Shown piece after piece: positions 11,041 to 19,948 of a stretch of DNA of 25,121 nucleotides. Below the pieces are notes generated by a model that was not told the DNA's origin, did not search any database, and saw nothing but the letters and a program-made list of their open reading frames with translations. A program made the translations under genes and the position numbers. The stretch is from Folioceros fuciformis. Its lineage: Eukaryota > Anthocerotophyta > Anthocerotopsida > Anthocerotales. The stretch is taken from NCBI GenBank assembly GCA_049999805.1, contig JBNGIO010001957.1, positions 1-25,121 of the forward strand, read 5' to 3'. The stretch's first letter is position 1. Every line of letters begins with the position of its first letter.

Positions 11041-11250
11041 AGCCTAGTGAAGAGTCCGGTCCTGAGCCTCGTTCCCAACAAAACATGGGGACTGATGGTT
11101 CCTGAAAAAGGCCCAGTAATGCTGGGGAGAGCAGCCTTCACAGCAGAGTATATCAGACATTTATATTAATATTTTAATTAATTTATTTGGTATTTATTCC
11201 GTGAAACAACCAAGAGTCGCAAAAAGGCGCGGTTGCAACCAGTTCAGTAG

Positions 11251-11364
11251 GAGGAAAACCGACAAAACGACATTTGATGAGTTGCACAAAAGTGAGAGTA
11301 TGGTTACGAGGAAAACCGACAAAACCAACATTTGTTGAGTTGCACAAAAGTGAGAGTATGCTTA
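11251..11364. repeat. 57-bp direct tandem duplication
   Basis: Two adjacent copies begin GAGGAAAACCGACAAAAC (11251 and 11308) and both run through GAGTTGCACAAAAGTGAGAGTATG. They differ at only a few bases. Because the period is a multiple of three, an open frame (11274-11564) persists across it. No domain is recognisable. Confidence 0.85.
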
Positions 11365-12075
11365 GACAAAATTGCATCATCAACCTTGAAGCACTTGTAG
11401 CAATAGTGCCTTCTCGACCTCCTTCTGCTTCCAAGTTTAGGGTTAGAATAATGAAGGAGATCAGTTGGCTGGGGGGGTTCATGATCAACTGGTTTCCTTG
11501 GATATGTAAATGGGTTATGATGCCTCCCCTTCCAAGTGGAGCTTTCTTGATCATCCTAAGCTAGAAGTTCCAGGTCAGGGTAGGTATGAAAATAAAGGGT
11601 TGGTGTGGGTTAAGGTGACTAAGAAATAGTTTATGTGGCGCGAATTTGGAGAGATATTTAGAAAGATATTTAGCGTGTGCTGTGTACGCATATTTTATTA
11701 TTTGTAGCGCGCGTACAGGGCGCTGACTGTCTCATTATACTGCCTGGCATGGCTGCCTTGCAGGCACCTGGTTTCCAGGGAAAACCTTGGGACCTCTGTG
11801 GCCATGTCGCGGGTACATCGTATATAGTGTGTAGAGTGCATGCGAAAGCACCCTAGCTGCAGCCGGCTGGTTGGGACGGTACGTGCCTGAAGCGGGAATC
11901 GTGGAAGGGCAGCAACGCCTGCTGCTTCACAAACGATCCCATGCTCGTGGGCTCAACCGCCAGGAGATGTACACGGTTGCAGCCACAGCCAAATATCTTT
12001 CCTGCCATCTCGTCTCGTCTACGACATAGTGGCAAGTATCAGCAATCAGTACGTGCCCAAAACCCGACCAGGATG

Positions 12076-12118
12076 TCCCAAATCCCACACAAATCCCACC
12101 CAAATCCCACCCAAATCC
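12076..12118. repeat. Short tandem repeat, 11-bp unit AAATCCCACCC
   Basis: About four consecutive near-identical 11-bp units (AAATCCCACAC, AAATCCCACCC twice, then a partial unit) form a small minisatellite in the peroxidase upstream region. Confidence 0.85.
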
Positions 12119-12610
12119 ATCCCCGTTCCGTTCGTCCTGCCCGTGATCGCGACTCGGATTATGTGCACACATTCCTGACCCACACGCCAGCGGGTCCCTC
12201 TCGTCGGGGCTCCGTTCCCCTTCCACCCGGTGCAGAGCAGGGAAGAGAAGAGAATTGCACTGTACAATGCTTGGGGCTCAGTCTACCTCCGGACACCCGC
12301 CCCAAGGCAATGGAAAACAGGTGCGCAGTGGGGCGGCAACCCGGCAGAAGGGCGCCCAGAAGCAGCCTGGACCCTGCTCCGGGTACCGGGGGGAGGATGC
12401 CAGAATCTCGCGTCCTGCCACGCCGTCCCGCTATTGGCAGATGTATCCGGGGCTGGCAAGACACGACGATGGCAAGAACACGAAGAGGAAGCCGGAGAAG
12501 AATAATGATCTTTATCAAGGTCCACCCAAGTCAAGCCATGAAGGGCCTAACGGACAGTATCATCGCGTAGCACCATACATGATGCGACACTACAATATGT
12601 CCAGCCCAGC

Positions 12611-12618
12611 TATAAATA
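12611..12618 (+). promoter_or_regulatory. TATA box (TATAAATA)
   Basis: The sequence CTATAAATAGC is a near-consensus plant TATA element. It would start transcription near 12640. The first downstream ATG at 12680 opens the 51-codon frame described next. The peroxidase coding start is about 1 kb further on, so this promoter could drive either a small/non-coding transcript or a long peroxidase leader. Confidence 0.5.
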
Positions 12619-12679
12619 GCGGACGGCCGTGAGTGATTGAGACTCGGTAGTCAGGACCTAAGTCGCCCCAGCAAACCGC

Positions 12680-12835
12680 ATGGGGGGAATCGACGAGGCT
12701 TCCAAATCAAGATTCCGACGACGCGGAGGCGCTAGGGCTACTGCTGGGGCTGCAAGGGACAATTGTTGCCGGGCTGACGAGCGTCCAATGCGGCATCCGG
12801 CCCGGGTCTCCCTGCCAGGAACTTTCCACGATTAG
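12680..12835 (+). CDS. Small hypothetical ORF (51 residues) behind a TATA box
   Basis: This is the first ATG downstream of the TATA box at 12611. It opens a 51-residue frame starting MGGIDEASKSRFRRRGGARA, Arg/Ala-rich and basic, ending TFHD before TAG. I do not recognise it and see no membrane segment or signal peptide. Its only support is placement relative to the TATA box. It may be a short ORF in a non-coding RNA. Confidence 0.2.
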   Translation: MGGIDEASKSRFRRRGGARATAGAARDNCCRADERPMRHPARVSLPGTFHD

Positions 12836-13649
12836 CTATGTCAGAGTGACCTAAGAAGATGCACCCCATCGCCATGCGCCATTAGTAAATGCGGTTCTCC
12901 TCTGTCACTCTTGTGCATATACCGAGTTCTCGCATAAGGCGCTGGCACCATAGAGCTTTGCACAGGAGCCTGGGCATCACTGTACTGTGCTCTCGCTTTA
13001 CGTGAAAAACATAGAATAATGACGACTTGGTAATAATGCAGCCCACCGCACCGCTTTCCTGCCCAACAGATGATGGAGGTAAAGCCCACCCCGACTGCAT
13101 GCCGACAACGGTGGGAGCTCCAGGATGTCTCCCTCCTGTAAAGCAGAGAAGCCCAGGGAGACTGAAGGTGAACCCCGACGCGGTGTGCTGTGACTGGGCA
13201 AGACCCGCCGTTACTACCGCTTTCTCGCCGGCTGCACTTGCGGCTTCCGGCTTTTGACCTCTCCTCGGTAGCGGGACCCAGCCCCGGCCTCCTGCTGTCT
13301 GTCTGCTTGTTATCGCTTGCGTCCACCTTACAAATACCCATCGACCTCATTCTCTTTGGCGTGTTCTCAGTCAGCTCTCCACTCCCCAGAGTCGTCAGAA
13401 TTGTCTAGTTCCGTTTCCACTACCACAGGTTAGTCTTGTGAGTCCGAGCGAGCTGCCACACTTCATTACCCTCGTTATCTTGGGGTGAGACAAGGTCGGT
13501 CTTCCGTCTTCATCTCGAGGGTGAGACCATTCGGTATTCTCTATTGTCTTCATAGTGGGCTCACTTCGTCACTCTTCGAAGAGCGGAAGAGGTTCTTTCT
13601 CGGAACCAAAGCATATTTCAAACTTTGTCCGTCGAGCCGCGTGGTCGAG
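12836..13649. other. Peroxidase upstream region
   Basis: No gene is recognised. The stretch should contain the proximal promoter and leader of the peroxidase. An in-frame ATG at 13485 would extend that protein by 55 residues, but the extension has no signal-peptide character and would bury the real signal sequence. It is therefore treated as leader. A weak TATA-like TTACAAATACC lies near 13329. Confidence 0.4.
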
Positions 13650-14812
13650 ATGGTGAGGATGGAGACGGGGTTGGTGGTGTTGGCGATGTTGGTGGTGTCG
13701 ATGATGGTGCCTGCCGACGCGCAATTGTCTGTGGGGTTCTACAGAAAAGTGTGCCCGCCGAAGGTGAACGTGGAATCGATCATCACCAAATCCATCACGG
13801 CGTCTTTCAAAGCGGACTCTGGGACGGCCCCGGGGGTGCTGCGCATGCACTTCCACGATTGCTTCGTCAATGGCTGCGATGGATCGGTGCTCGTGACCTC
13901 CACTCCCAGCAACACGGCGGAGCGAGACGCTCCGCCCAACAGGTCGCTGCGGGGATTCCAGGCCATCTTTGACGCCAAGACGGCAGTGGAGGCGGCGTGT
14001 CCTGGGAAGGTCTCGTGCGCGGACATTTTGGCGTACGCTGCTCGGGATGTGGTGGCTCTGGTCTGATTATCGATTCCCTACCTCAGCATGTTTCTGCAAG
14101 CGTTGTTGCCGTCATGGCTTACGTACGTGGATTGCTTTCCTGACTGTGGAATGGTGGGATGAATCTGTTTTGCAGTCAGGAGGTCCGAAGTACGCAGTCC
14201 CAGGGGGCCGGAGGGACGGTCTCACCTCTCTCAGCTCGGACGTGACCGGCAAACTCCCCGGCCCGCAATCCACAGTGTCCCAGCTCGTGGATATCTTTGC
14301 GAGCAACGGGCTCGACACCAACGAGATGGTCGCCCTCTCTGGTGAGCGGCCTGGACTCCGGCCGGCATGTCCAGGAGTGCGAGCTTGTTTCTTATGCGCA
14401 GGAAAATTAATGTCTTTTGTGTGAAAATGCAGGGGGGCACACGATCGGAGTGGCCAACTGTGCATCATTCTTCTTCAGGCTCTCGCCTCCGGACCCCACT
14501 TTAAACAGCACGTTGCTTGCAAAACTTCAGCCTCTCTGTCCCACCAGTTCCACCGCAGCCCAGTGGCCCATGGATACGACCAGCACTAAATTCGACAACG
14601 CTTACTACAAGGGCTTGGAAATTGCAGATGGCATTTTCCAGTCTGACCAGAACCTGTTCATCGACAGCTCAACCAACAGCCAGACCGTGTTATTCGCCAA
14701 GTCCCAGGCCGTCTTCTTCTCCAAGTTCGTCTCAGCCATTGTGAAAATGGGCTCCAACGGCGTCCTCACAGGCACAGCAGGACAAATCCGTGCCGATTGC
14801 TCCATCGTCTGA
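13650..14812 (+). CDS. Class III secretory plant peroxidase
   Basis: This is a haem peroxidase (H2O2-dependent oxidation of phenolics) of the secretory plant family, acting in the apoplast, cell wall or vacuole. Three exons (13650-14060, 14176-14341, 14433-14812) give 318 residues. The signal peptide has the hydrophobic core LVVLAMLVVSMMV and ends ADA before QLSVGFYRKVCP, the usual mature N-terminus. The distal site is LRMHFHDCFVNGCDGSVLV, with the catalytic His and Arg and two structural Cys. PGKVSCADILAYAARD is the next conserved block. GGPKYAVPGGRRDG is the substrate-channel motif. The proximal haem ligand lies in ALSGGHTIGVANC. The end FVSAIVKMGSNGVLTG ... IRADCSIV carries the last Cys. 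All eight family cysteines are accounted for. The exon 1 donor is CTG|GTCTGA, unusual but required by the frame. The ATG at 13659 is an alternative start. Confidence 0.95.
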
Positions 14813-15220
14813 ACACTTTGAATCCTCCTCCTGAATGCATGATTTTGTGACACACCCAAGGACCCCATATCCAATACACCACGATCGCATATGCGTGCTG
14901 TACTGATTTTCTTTCACCCTTAAGTGTAGCCACATTGGAGACGATCCACTCTGAATAGCAGCATCTGGAGTGAGGACACTCTGAGGATGGCCTATCGGAA
15001 CTCTTGACTACGATCCGCGCTCAGAACTGACGTTGCTCAGGTCGGAAATAAAATACTGAAGCTGTATTGATAACGCTATAAGTTGATAGTCACATTTCTT
15101 GACCGTCTTGACTATATATCATAGTTAATCAACGAGGTCTTCTGTATTGTCAGGACCCAAGTCTGTGCCACCCATGCCCTGTAATTTCGTCGACACCCTT
15201 GTAGAGATTCTGAAACCGTG

Positions 15221-15272
15221 CCCATGTTTTGTCGACTTGGACACGACCCATGTTTTGTTGACTTGGACACGA
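15221..15272. repeat. 26-bp tandem duplication
   Basis: CCCATGTTTTGTCGACTTGG plus ACACGA is directly followed by a second copy with a single C-to-T difference. It is a recent local duplication in the spacer. Confidence 0.9.
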
Positions 15273-15500
15273 CTTGATAAGAACCGAGGCCCTTTATCAT
15301 CTGTAGAGACACACTTCGGCATCTCCGACTGATTTCAGTGGGTGGCCAATGGCAGAACAGCACAGCAAGTCGAGCGTATTCCTGAAGAGGCAGACGAAAG
15401 TGGATGGCTGCAAGCTTGCAAAGGTGGCATGCACTTCACGCTCTGAAGGCAACTGAGAACATACTTCCTCTTGGATGACACGTCTCAGGCCTTGAGGCGG

Positions 15501-15510
15501 GTGACGTCAC
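15501..15510. promoter_or_regulatory. Palindromic bZIP-type site GTGACGTCAC
   Basis: GTGACGTCAC is a perfect 10-bp palindrome containing the TGACGTCA C-box/CRE core bound by plant bZIP factors (TGA, HY5-like). It lies about 700 bp downstream of the peroxidase, far from any annotated start. The function is unproven and a chance occurrence is possible. Confidence 0.3.
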
Positions 15511-16581
15511 ATGACAAACTGATATGCGCTTCACATCCTTGCAAGGTGCTTGTTCCTAATCTCAGAACTCGCTAGACTATGCACAGTTCCCAGTCACTGC
15601 GATTACATACAAAATTGAGGCCACAGACGCACACCAGCCGGTGCAGTCAGGGATATTTTGGTACTCTCGTGCGAAGAACGTCCTGGACACTTTGTGCCTT
15701 CGGACAGCGCACTTTCGGACATAGCACTCTCACATTGAGTGCGTGCACCACCCTCTACCGCGCGATGGACCCCATGTGGGGCACCCACAAGAATATATGG
15801 AACTGGTGTTGGCAAACCAGTCCACCTCACAAAGTTGGAACAGGTCCCCTGCAGTACAAGTCCCATCATGGAGCCCCTGATATATCCAGCGGAGTTGCAA
15901 TAAATTTGTGCTAAATCCCCTTTCCGTCCATTTTCGATGCATCTTTATCTATCGTTAACCAAAAAGTGAAATTACTCTGGGCATCATGACGACAAGGCCG
16001 ACGAGCTCTGCCCATCACGTCATCGGAAAAACGATCCATGCGTGAATCCGACCTTCACATTTTTCGAAGCAATCTGCTCAGCACCATCTCGATGACAGAT
16101 ATAGCGACATGAGAAGAACCTGCAGAATCACAGTCGCACGTTGAGGCGGGCGATTGCTTGTACTGAACAGCTAGCTAGCCCTCGTGGTAGGTAGCCCGCC
16201 CGGAGCTTTGGCGCAGACCTGCATGTCCTTGGCCACGTGCGGATCTTTCGAGTGCCAGCCAGCAGATGGAGTTTAAGACATGCTCTTCAGGAGCGCGTTC
16301 CTCTGTCTTCTCGCAGACTGCAGTCGGTTTTATGTGGCTCCCATCAGATCGTTGTGATGGTTTTCTCTCAAACACTCAACAAGGGCGCTTGCCGGGTCCC
16401 AGGGGGAATTCAAGTTGACTCTCCCATTGACGCCATGAGGAGTAGTGCGCTCTATTGAAAGCCACTAGGCTGAATGCTAGTAGGGATCAGCGACAGAAAG
16501 TTCAAAACTGAAAAAAAAAGGAAGAATGCGGAGGTCAACCTGGAGAGCCAGCTATGGTGCCCGTACTCAGCACCATCTGCA

Positions 16582-16981
16582 TCGAACACTCTTGAGGACA
16601 GCCATGGTTTGATCTGGGTAGTGGGGCCCGTGCGGCCAGGACAGCCATTCAGTTACCAGTAGCCTACGCTTTTATCCAAACTCGCTGACAAACTTCTCTT
16701 CTGCATGATTGATTACAGGTTGCGTTCATGGGCTTAGCACAACTGTAAACAGGGAAGATATGCATTCTCAGTGGAATGTAAGCGTGAGATTACAGCTCAT
16801 ATTACCTGGAAGCCCTACACCCCTGTTTGCCAAGCCATCAGCTGCCGCATTGCTCTCCTGCCAGACGTATCAGGTAAAACAATATCAATATAAGCACGTC
16901 TTTCGGGGAAGATCATCTATATGCGCTATATTCACGCGACCTACAAGAAGATGAAAACCATGGCTGTTCTCAAGAGTCATC
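16582..16981. repeat. Inverted repeat pair around the RNase H 3' end
   Basis: The segment ACTCTTGAGGACAGCCATGG with flanks (16582-16613, plus) recurs with a few mismatches as ACTCTTGAGAACAGCCATGG on the minus strand at about 16981-16949, inside an RNase H intron. The arms are about 32 bases and enclose roughly 335 bases that contain the last two proposed exons. It could be a small inverted-repeat element relic. Confidence 0.55.
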
Positions 16982-17942
16982 GAAACACCCACCCTAAAAA
17001 CGTGGACGATCTTGCATTTGGCAAACTTCCCTTTGAGCCACTGTGCCTCTTTACACAGAACTGCCAAATGTGGCTTGTTGACTTTCCACTCACCGTTGAC
17101 CTGAAACGGACCAGCACAGTGACGGTCACTATGTCCACACGGACAAACACGGAGCATTAGCACCTTCTCTTCTGTACCGCACCTGTTTGCAGACAAGGTC
17201 CGAATCCCCTTTGACTGTTAGATGAGTGATTCCACGTTCCAGAGCAGCCCTCATCCCAGCAATCAAGCCCCGATACTCTGCCACATTGTTCGTTGTTCTG
17301 CCCAACCCCAGGGACTTCTCAAAGATCTGCCCATGAGCCAGACCAGAACTAAGTTATTACAACAATTGATGCTCCAAGGCCGACGATATGTAGTTTACAC
17401 TTACCACTATGCCACTTGGATCCTTAAGAAGTGCACCAGCACCAGCAGGACCAGGGTTGCCCTTTGCGGCACCGTCATACTCCAAAGTGTACTCGCCCTA
17501 TCATGAGGAGCATCCGTCAGACACAAGGCATGCACTGCATCTCCTTGGTGTCAGAAACATATGCTACCTTATTCTGAGCAAGACATGCTGCTCCAAACAA
17601 TCCCGTACGATGCACCTTGGTCTCTTTTCCGCGTTGAGGCACTTCAGAATCAAAAGGGGGAAGCTGCCTTTTCAACGAGGAACCCTGCCTGGCCTCTTGA
17701 GCTGGTTCTCAATTACTTGCCACTCAAGCTTTTTCCAAATAAGCCAATTTTGACAAGGAAGAGTTGCTCATACCTGCTTCAGATGGGGAGCTAGGAGCTC
17801 GCGGAGACTCCCCGGCCGAGCGCTCTCTGTGACGTGCAAGTGCACTCAGATTACTCCGGACTCTTCTCGGATCCTGTGGAAGCACAACACATAACCTAAG
17901 GCCCGCAAACGCATGACAGACGATAGGTTGCAACGGCAACAT
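16672..17942 (-). CDS. Type I ribonuclease H, stand-alone, probably organelle-targeted
   Basis: This enzyme cleaves the RNA strand of RNA-DNA hybrids. Proposed exons on the minus strand are 17942-17774, 17695-17568, 17497-17405, 17326-17183, 17100-16993, 16857-16806 and 16700-16672, giving 240 residues with all phases consistent. The four DEDD catalytic residues are present: LEYDGAAKGNPGPAG (D107), NNVAEYRGL (E147), VKGDSDLVCKQ (D171) and ESNAAADGLANRGV (D221). VNGEWKVNKPHLAVLCKEAQ is the usual helix after the third acidic residue. The first 56 residues are Arg-rich with few acids, which suggests a mitochondrial or plastid transit peptide (inference). Exons 3-6 are firm. Exons 1, 2 and 7 rest on splice signals and frame; the last gives GLPEEKFVSEFG, resembling the LPEG end of plant homologues. 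The introns and lack of reverse transcriptase argue against a retroelement. Confidence 0.82.
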
Positions 17943-18633
17943 GCACAGCTTACACTGGGATCCACTGTGAAAACGAACAAACTGCTATCCATCCTGTTGT
18001 CCATAGCTCATCAACTTCTCGTCCATTCAGCCCTCGGGTCACCCGCTACGTCAAAGCGAAGTTCCCCAGTTTCTCCCTTCGTTGATGCCGCTGTTCCGGA
18101 TTCCGCAGCCTCGCCGCAGAACCCTTCATTTCTTCGCTTGTCGAATAACTATACGTAGCTCGAACATACGCTGGGAATACAACGGACGACGGCAACCTCA
18201 AGGCACCCGTGACTTTCGCGCTGCCACCTCACCAACGAGACCAGCTTGCTGTGTCCATCGCAACGGAGCCCAAGAGGGTATCAACTCAGGTGCATACAGG
18301 TAGTTCCCCACAATTCATAGCCGATTTGCCCCCATCGTTTGTTTAAAGGCTGCTTGGGTATTAGCAAGACGAATGCAAGTTGAATTTCAGAAGGACGGAT
18401 ACACAAACCCAGCATCTTGTTGCTGAATATTTCTACCCTCTAGCCACCTGGACCATGGTAGGGATCCAGAATCTTTCAACTCTGTACAGATGACTGACGA
18501 GACGTGAATCCGGCATGGATGCAGATATCACAGCCACGGGTCATTTTGCAAAAGGACTCACGACCCTCTATATACATACAAGACAAGAGCGGGGAAGCCC
18601 TGGTGTGCTGAAGCTGGATGCCAAGATGCTCTC
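17943..18633. other. Spacer between RNase H and the small membrane-protein gene
   Basis: This should contain the RNase H promoter and leader (minus strand) and the 3' UTR of the next gene. Open frames at 17913-18158 and 18082-18303 (+) overlap and show no family signature. I see nothing else. Confidence 0.5.
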
Positions 18634-19136
18634 TCATGAAGGAGGTGGCCCAACAATGATAACCATGTACACAAACAACCCAAGGATGACTCCAACGCCT
18701 GCGTAAGTGAATCTAGGATCTGTCCAAGCACCCAGAGCCGATCTCTCGGTCTTGCGCAACGGATCAATTTCTTCTCTCAAGGGATAGTCAGACCGGGTCG
18801 GCCGGCGACTGACATACTTCTCCATATCGATCTTGAAGGGATTCACTTTCTTCTGCTTACGGTAGCTGGACCAAGCATTGTCCCAGTCCACTGGTGGTGT
18901 CTCACCTGCAAAGAGAGCCCACAGGAATCCATCATCTAAACTGTGACATCCAGGGGACAAGTGGCTGACACAACCTCATGATCACACTGAGAAGCCCCAA
19001 CTCACTTGCCTTTCCCCTTGTCACTGCTGTCTTGTCTATCCGACCCGCTCCCCGACGTCGTAGGTGCCCTCCTAACTTTCCTGCTTGGGGACCGCTCGCA
19101 AAGCTGAATTGCCTGCAGGGTAGCAAGAAGCGTCAT
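18634..19136 (-). CDS. Conserved small single-pass membrane protein, probably plastid
   Basis: Two exons on the minus strand (19136-19006 and 18940-18634) give about 145 residues. The donor is GGCAA|GTGAGT and the acceptor TGTCACAG|T, which join in phase to read KGKGNLDDGFLWALFAGETP. A conserved-looking core follows: PPVDWDNAWSSYRKQKKVNP, then RRPTRSDYPLREEIDPLRKT, ERSALGAWTDPRF, and a C-terminal hydrophobic segment (VGVILGLFVYMVIIV) ending GPPPS. The WD.AW and DP..RTERS pattern recalls an uncharacterised plant plastid membrane protein family; I cannot name it. The N-terminus (MTLLATLQAIQLCERSPSRK, Ser/Arg-rich) could be a transit peptide. The start is uncertain: the same frame is open upstream to 19511, and a possible acceptor CTGCAG before 19112 would imply another 5' exon. 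Confidence 0.72.
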
Positions 19137-19948
19137 ATCCCTAGGAGGCCAACCCGTCGAATCCCAAGCTAGGACGTGCGAGGGAGGAAAGAGCATCGTG
19201 AGCGGAGGCCCCGTCTTTCGTGAGCCACGAACTCCAGGCATCGCCAGTGAACAGGGAAGAACGAGGGGCTCACCTGACACGGCTGCACCAAGTGCTGGGC
19301 GGCGGCCAGCCTGCTCCCCACAGCTACGGAGGCCATACCCCTTCCTCAGCCCCGTACCAAGTCTGCGTCTCGCAGAGAGTTGTTGGAGCAGGTCACTACC
19401 AGGGCCCCCGGGGAGGGCTGTTCGTCCTGTGCTCCCCTCTGGCCTGGAGCTTGGCCTGCAACCAAGGTTGTCAGGCACGGCAGCAAACTCCAAGTGAATC
19501 TTGAGCCTCAAGTGAATCTGACGCGAAATCTAGTCACATCGCTGTTGCTTTACACAAGCCCGTAGAACAAATGCAATTGAGAGTTTAAGCTTCCATAAGC
19601 TGGATGGCACTGCAGTAATCGTGTGCGGGAGTATCGACTCAAGCAGGCTCCATGCCGCGGACGAGGGGAATCGCATCTATTGCTTGGAATAGGGCAAGCC
19701 GTGCCCTACTTCTTGCCGAGGGCAAGAGATGGACGTAGGGTAAGGGTCTTCGAGCCCCGCAGGACGCGCTACCTTGCGTGTGAAAAGATTGTTGCATAGC
19801 TGTCCCGAAATTTTCCACGTTAAGCTTTCTTCAACAAACACGGCTGTTCCAAAAGGGAACGATCTACAGTCTGGTCACGATCAACACAAAAGGGAGTCTA
19901 CTCCAATGTTCTTCTGCCGTCACTACACTCATCTAAACTTCACACCAT
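19137..19948. other. Spacer between the small membrane-protein gene and the RBR ligase gene
   Basis: About 19137-19511 is GC-rich and open in several frames on both strands. It probably holds the promoter, leader or an undetected first exon of the membrane-protein gene. About 19512-19948 should include the 3' UTR of the RBR gene. No further gene is recognised. Confidence 0.45.

Larger units (their letters stand above)
10257..12610. other. Intergenic spacer downstream of SPT20
   Basis: About 10257-10600 is probably SPT20 3' UTR. The remainder holds a GC-rich hairpin (11002-11040), a 57-bp tandem duplication (11251-11364), an AT-rich patch near 11160-11190, and a GC-richer section from about 11700. 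That section has overlapping open frames on both strands (11941-12570 plus; 12159-12518 minus). These are Arg/Pro/Gly-rich without any family signature, so I do not call them genes. Confidence 0.5.
14813..16671. other. Intergenic spacer between peroxidase and RNase H gene
   Basis: The two flanking genes converge here, so both 3' UTRs should lie within it. It holds a 26-bp tandem duplication (15221-15272), a palindromic bZIP-type site (15501-15510) and one arm of an inverted repeat (16582-16613). Open frames at 15579-15914 (+), 15603-15869 (-) and 16175-16375 (-) overlap each other and show no known domain. Confidence 0.5.

Noticed and set aside
11941-12570. 209-codon plus-strand frame with a TATATAG near 11821
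   Set aside because: Several frames on both strands are equally open here because of high GC content, the translation includes the 11-bp repeat, and no family is recognisable.
13485-13649. N-terminal extension of the peroxidase from an upstream in-frame ATG
   Set aside because: It would place 55 charged residues before a clear signal peptide, which would abolish secretion; class III peroxidases start at the signal peptide.
16672-17942. RNase H domain as a retrotransposon remnant
   Set aside because: The domain is spread over several exons with consistent phases, the active site is intact, and no reverse transcriptase, integrase or LTR is visible nearby.
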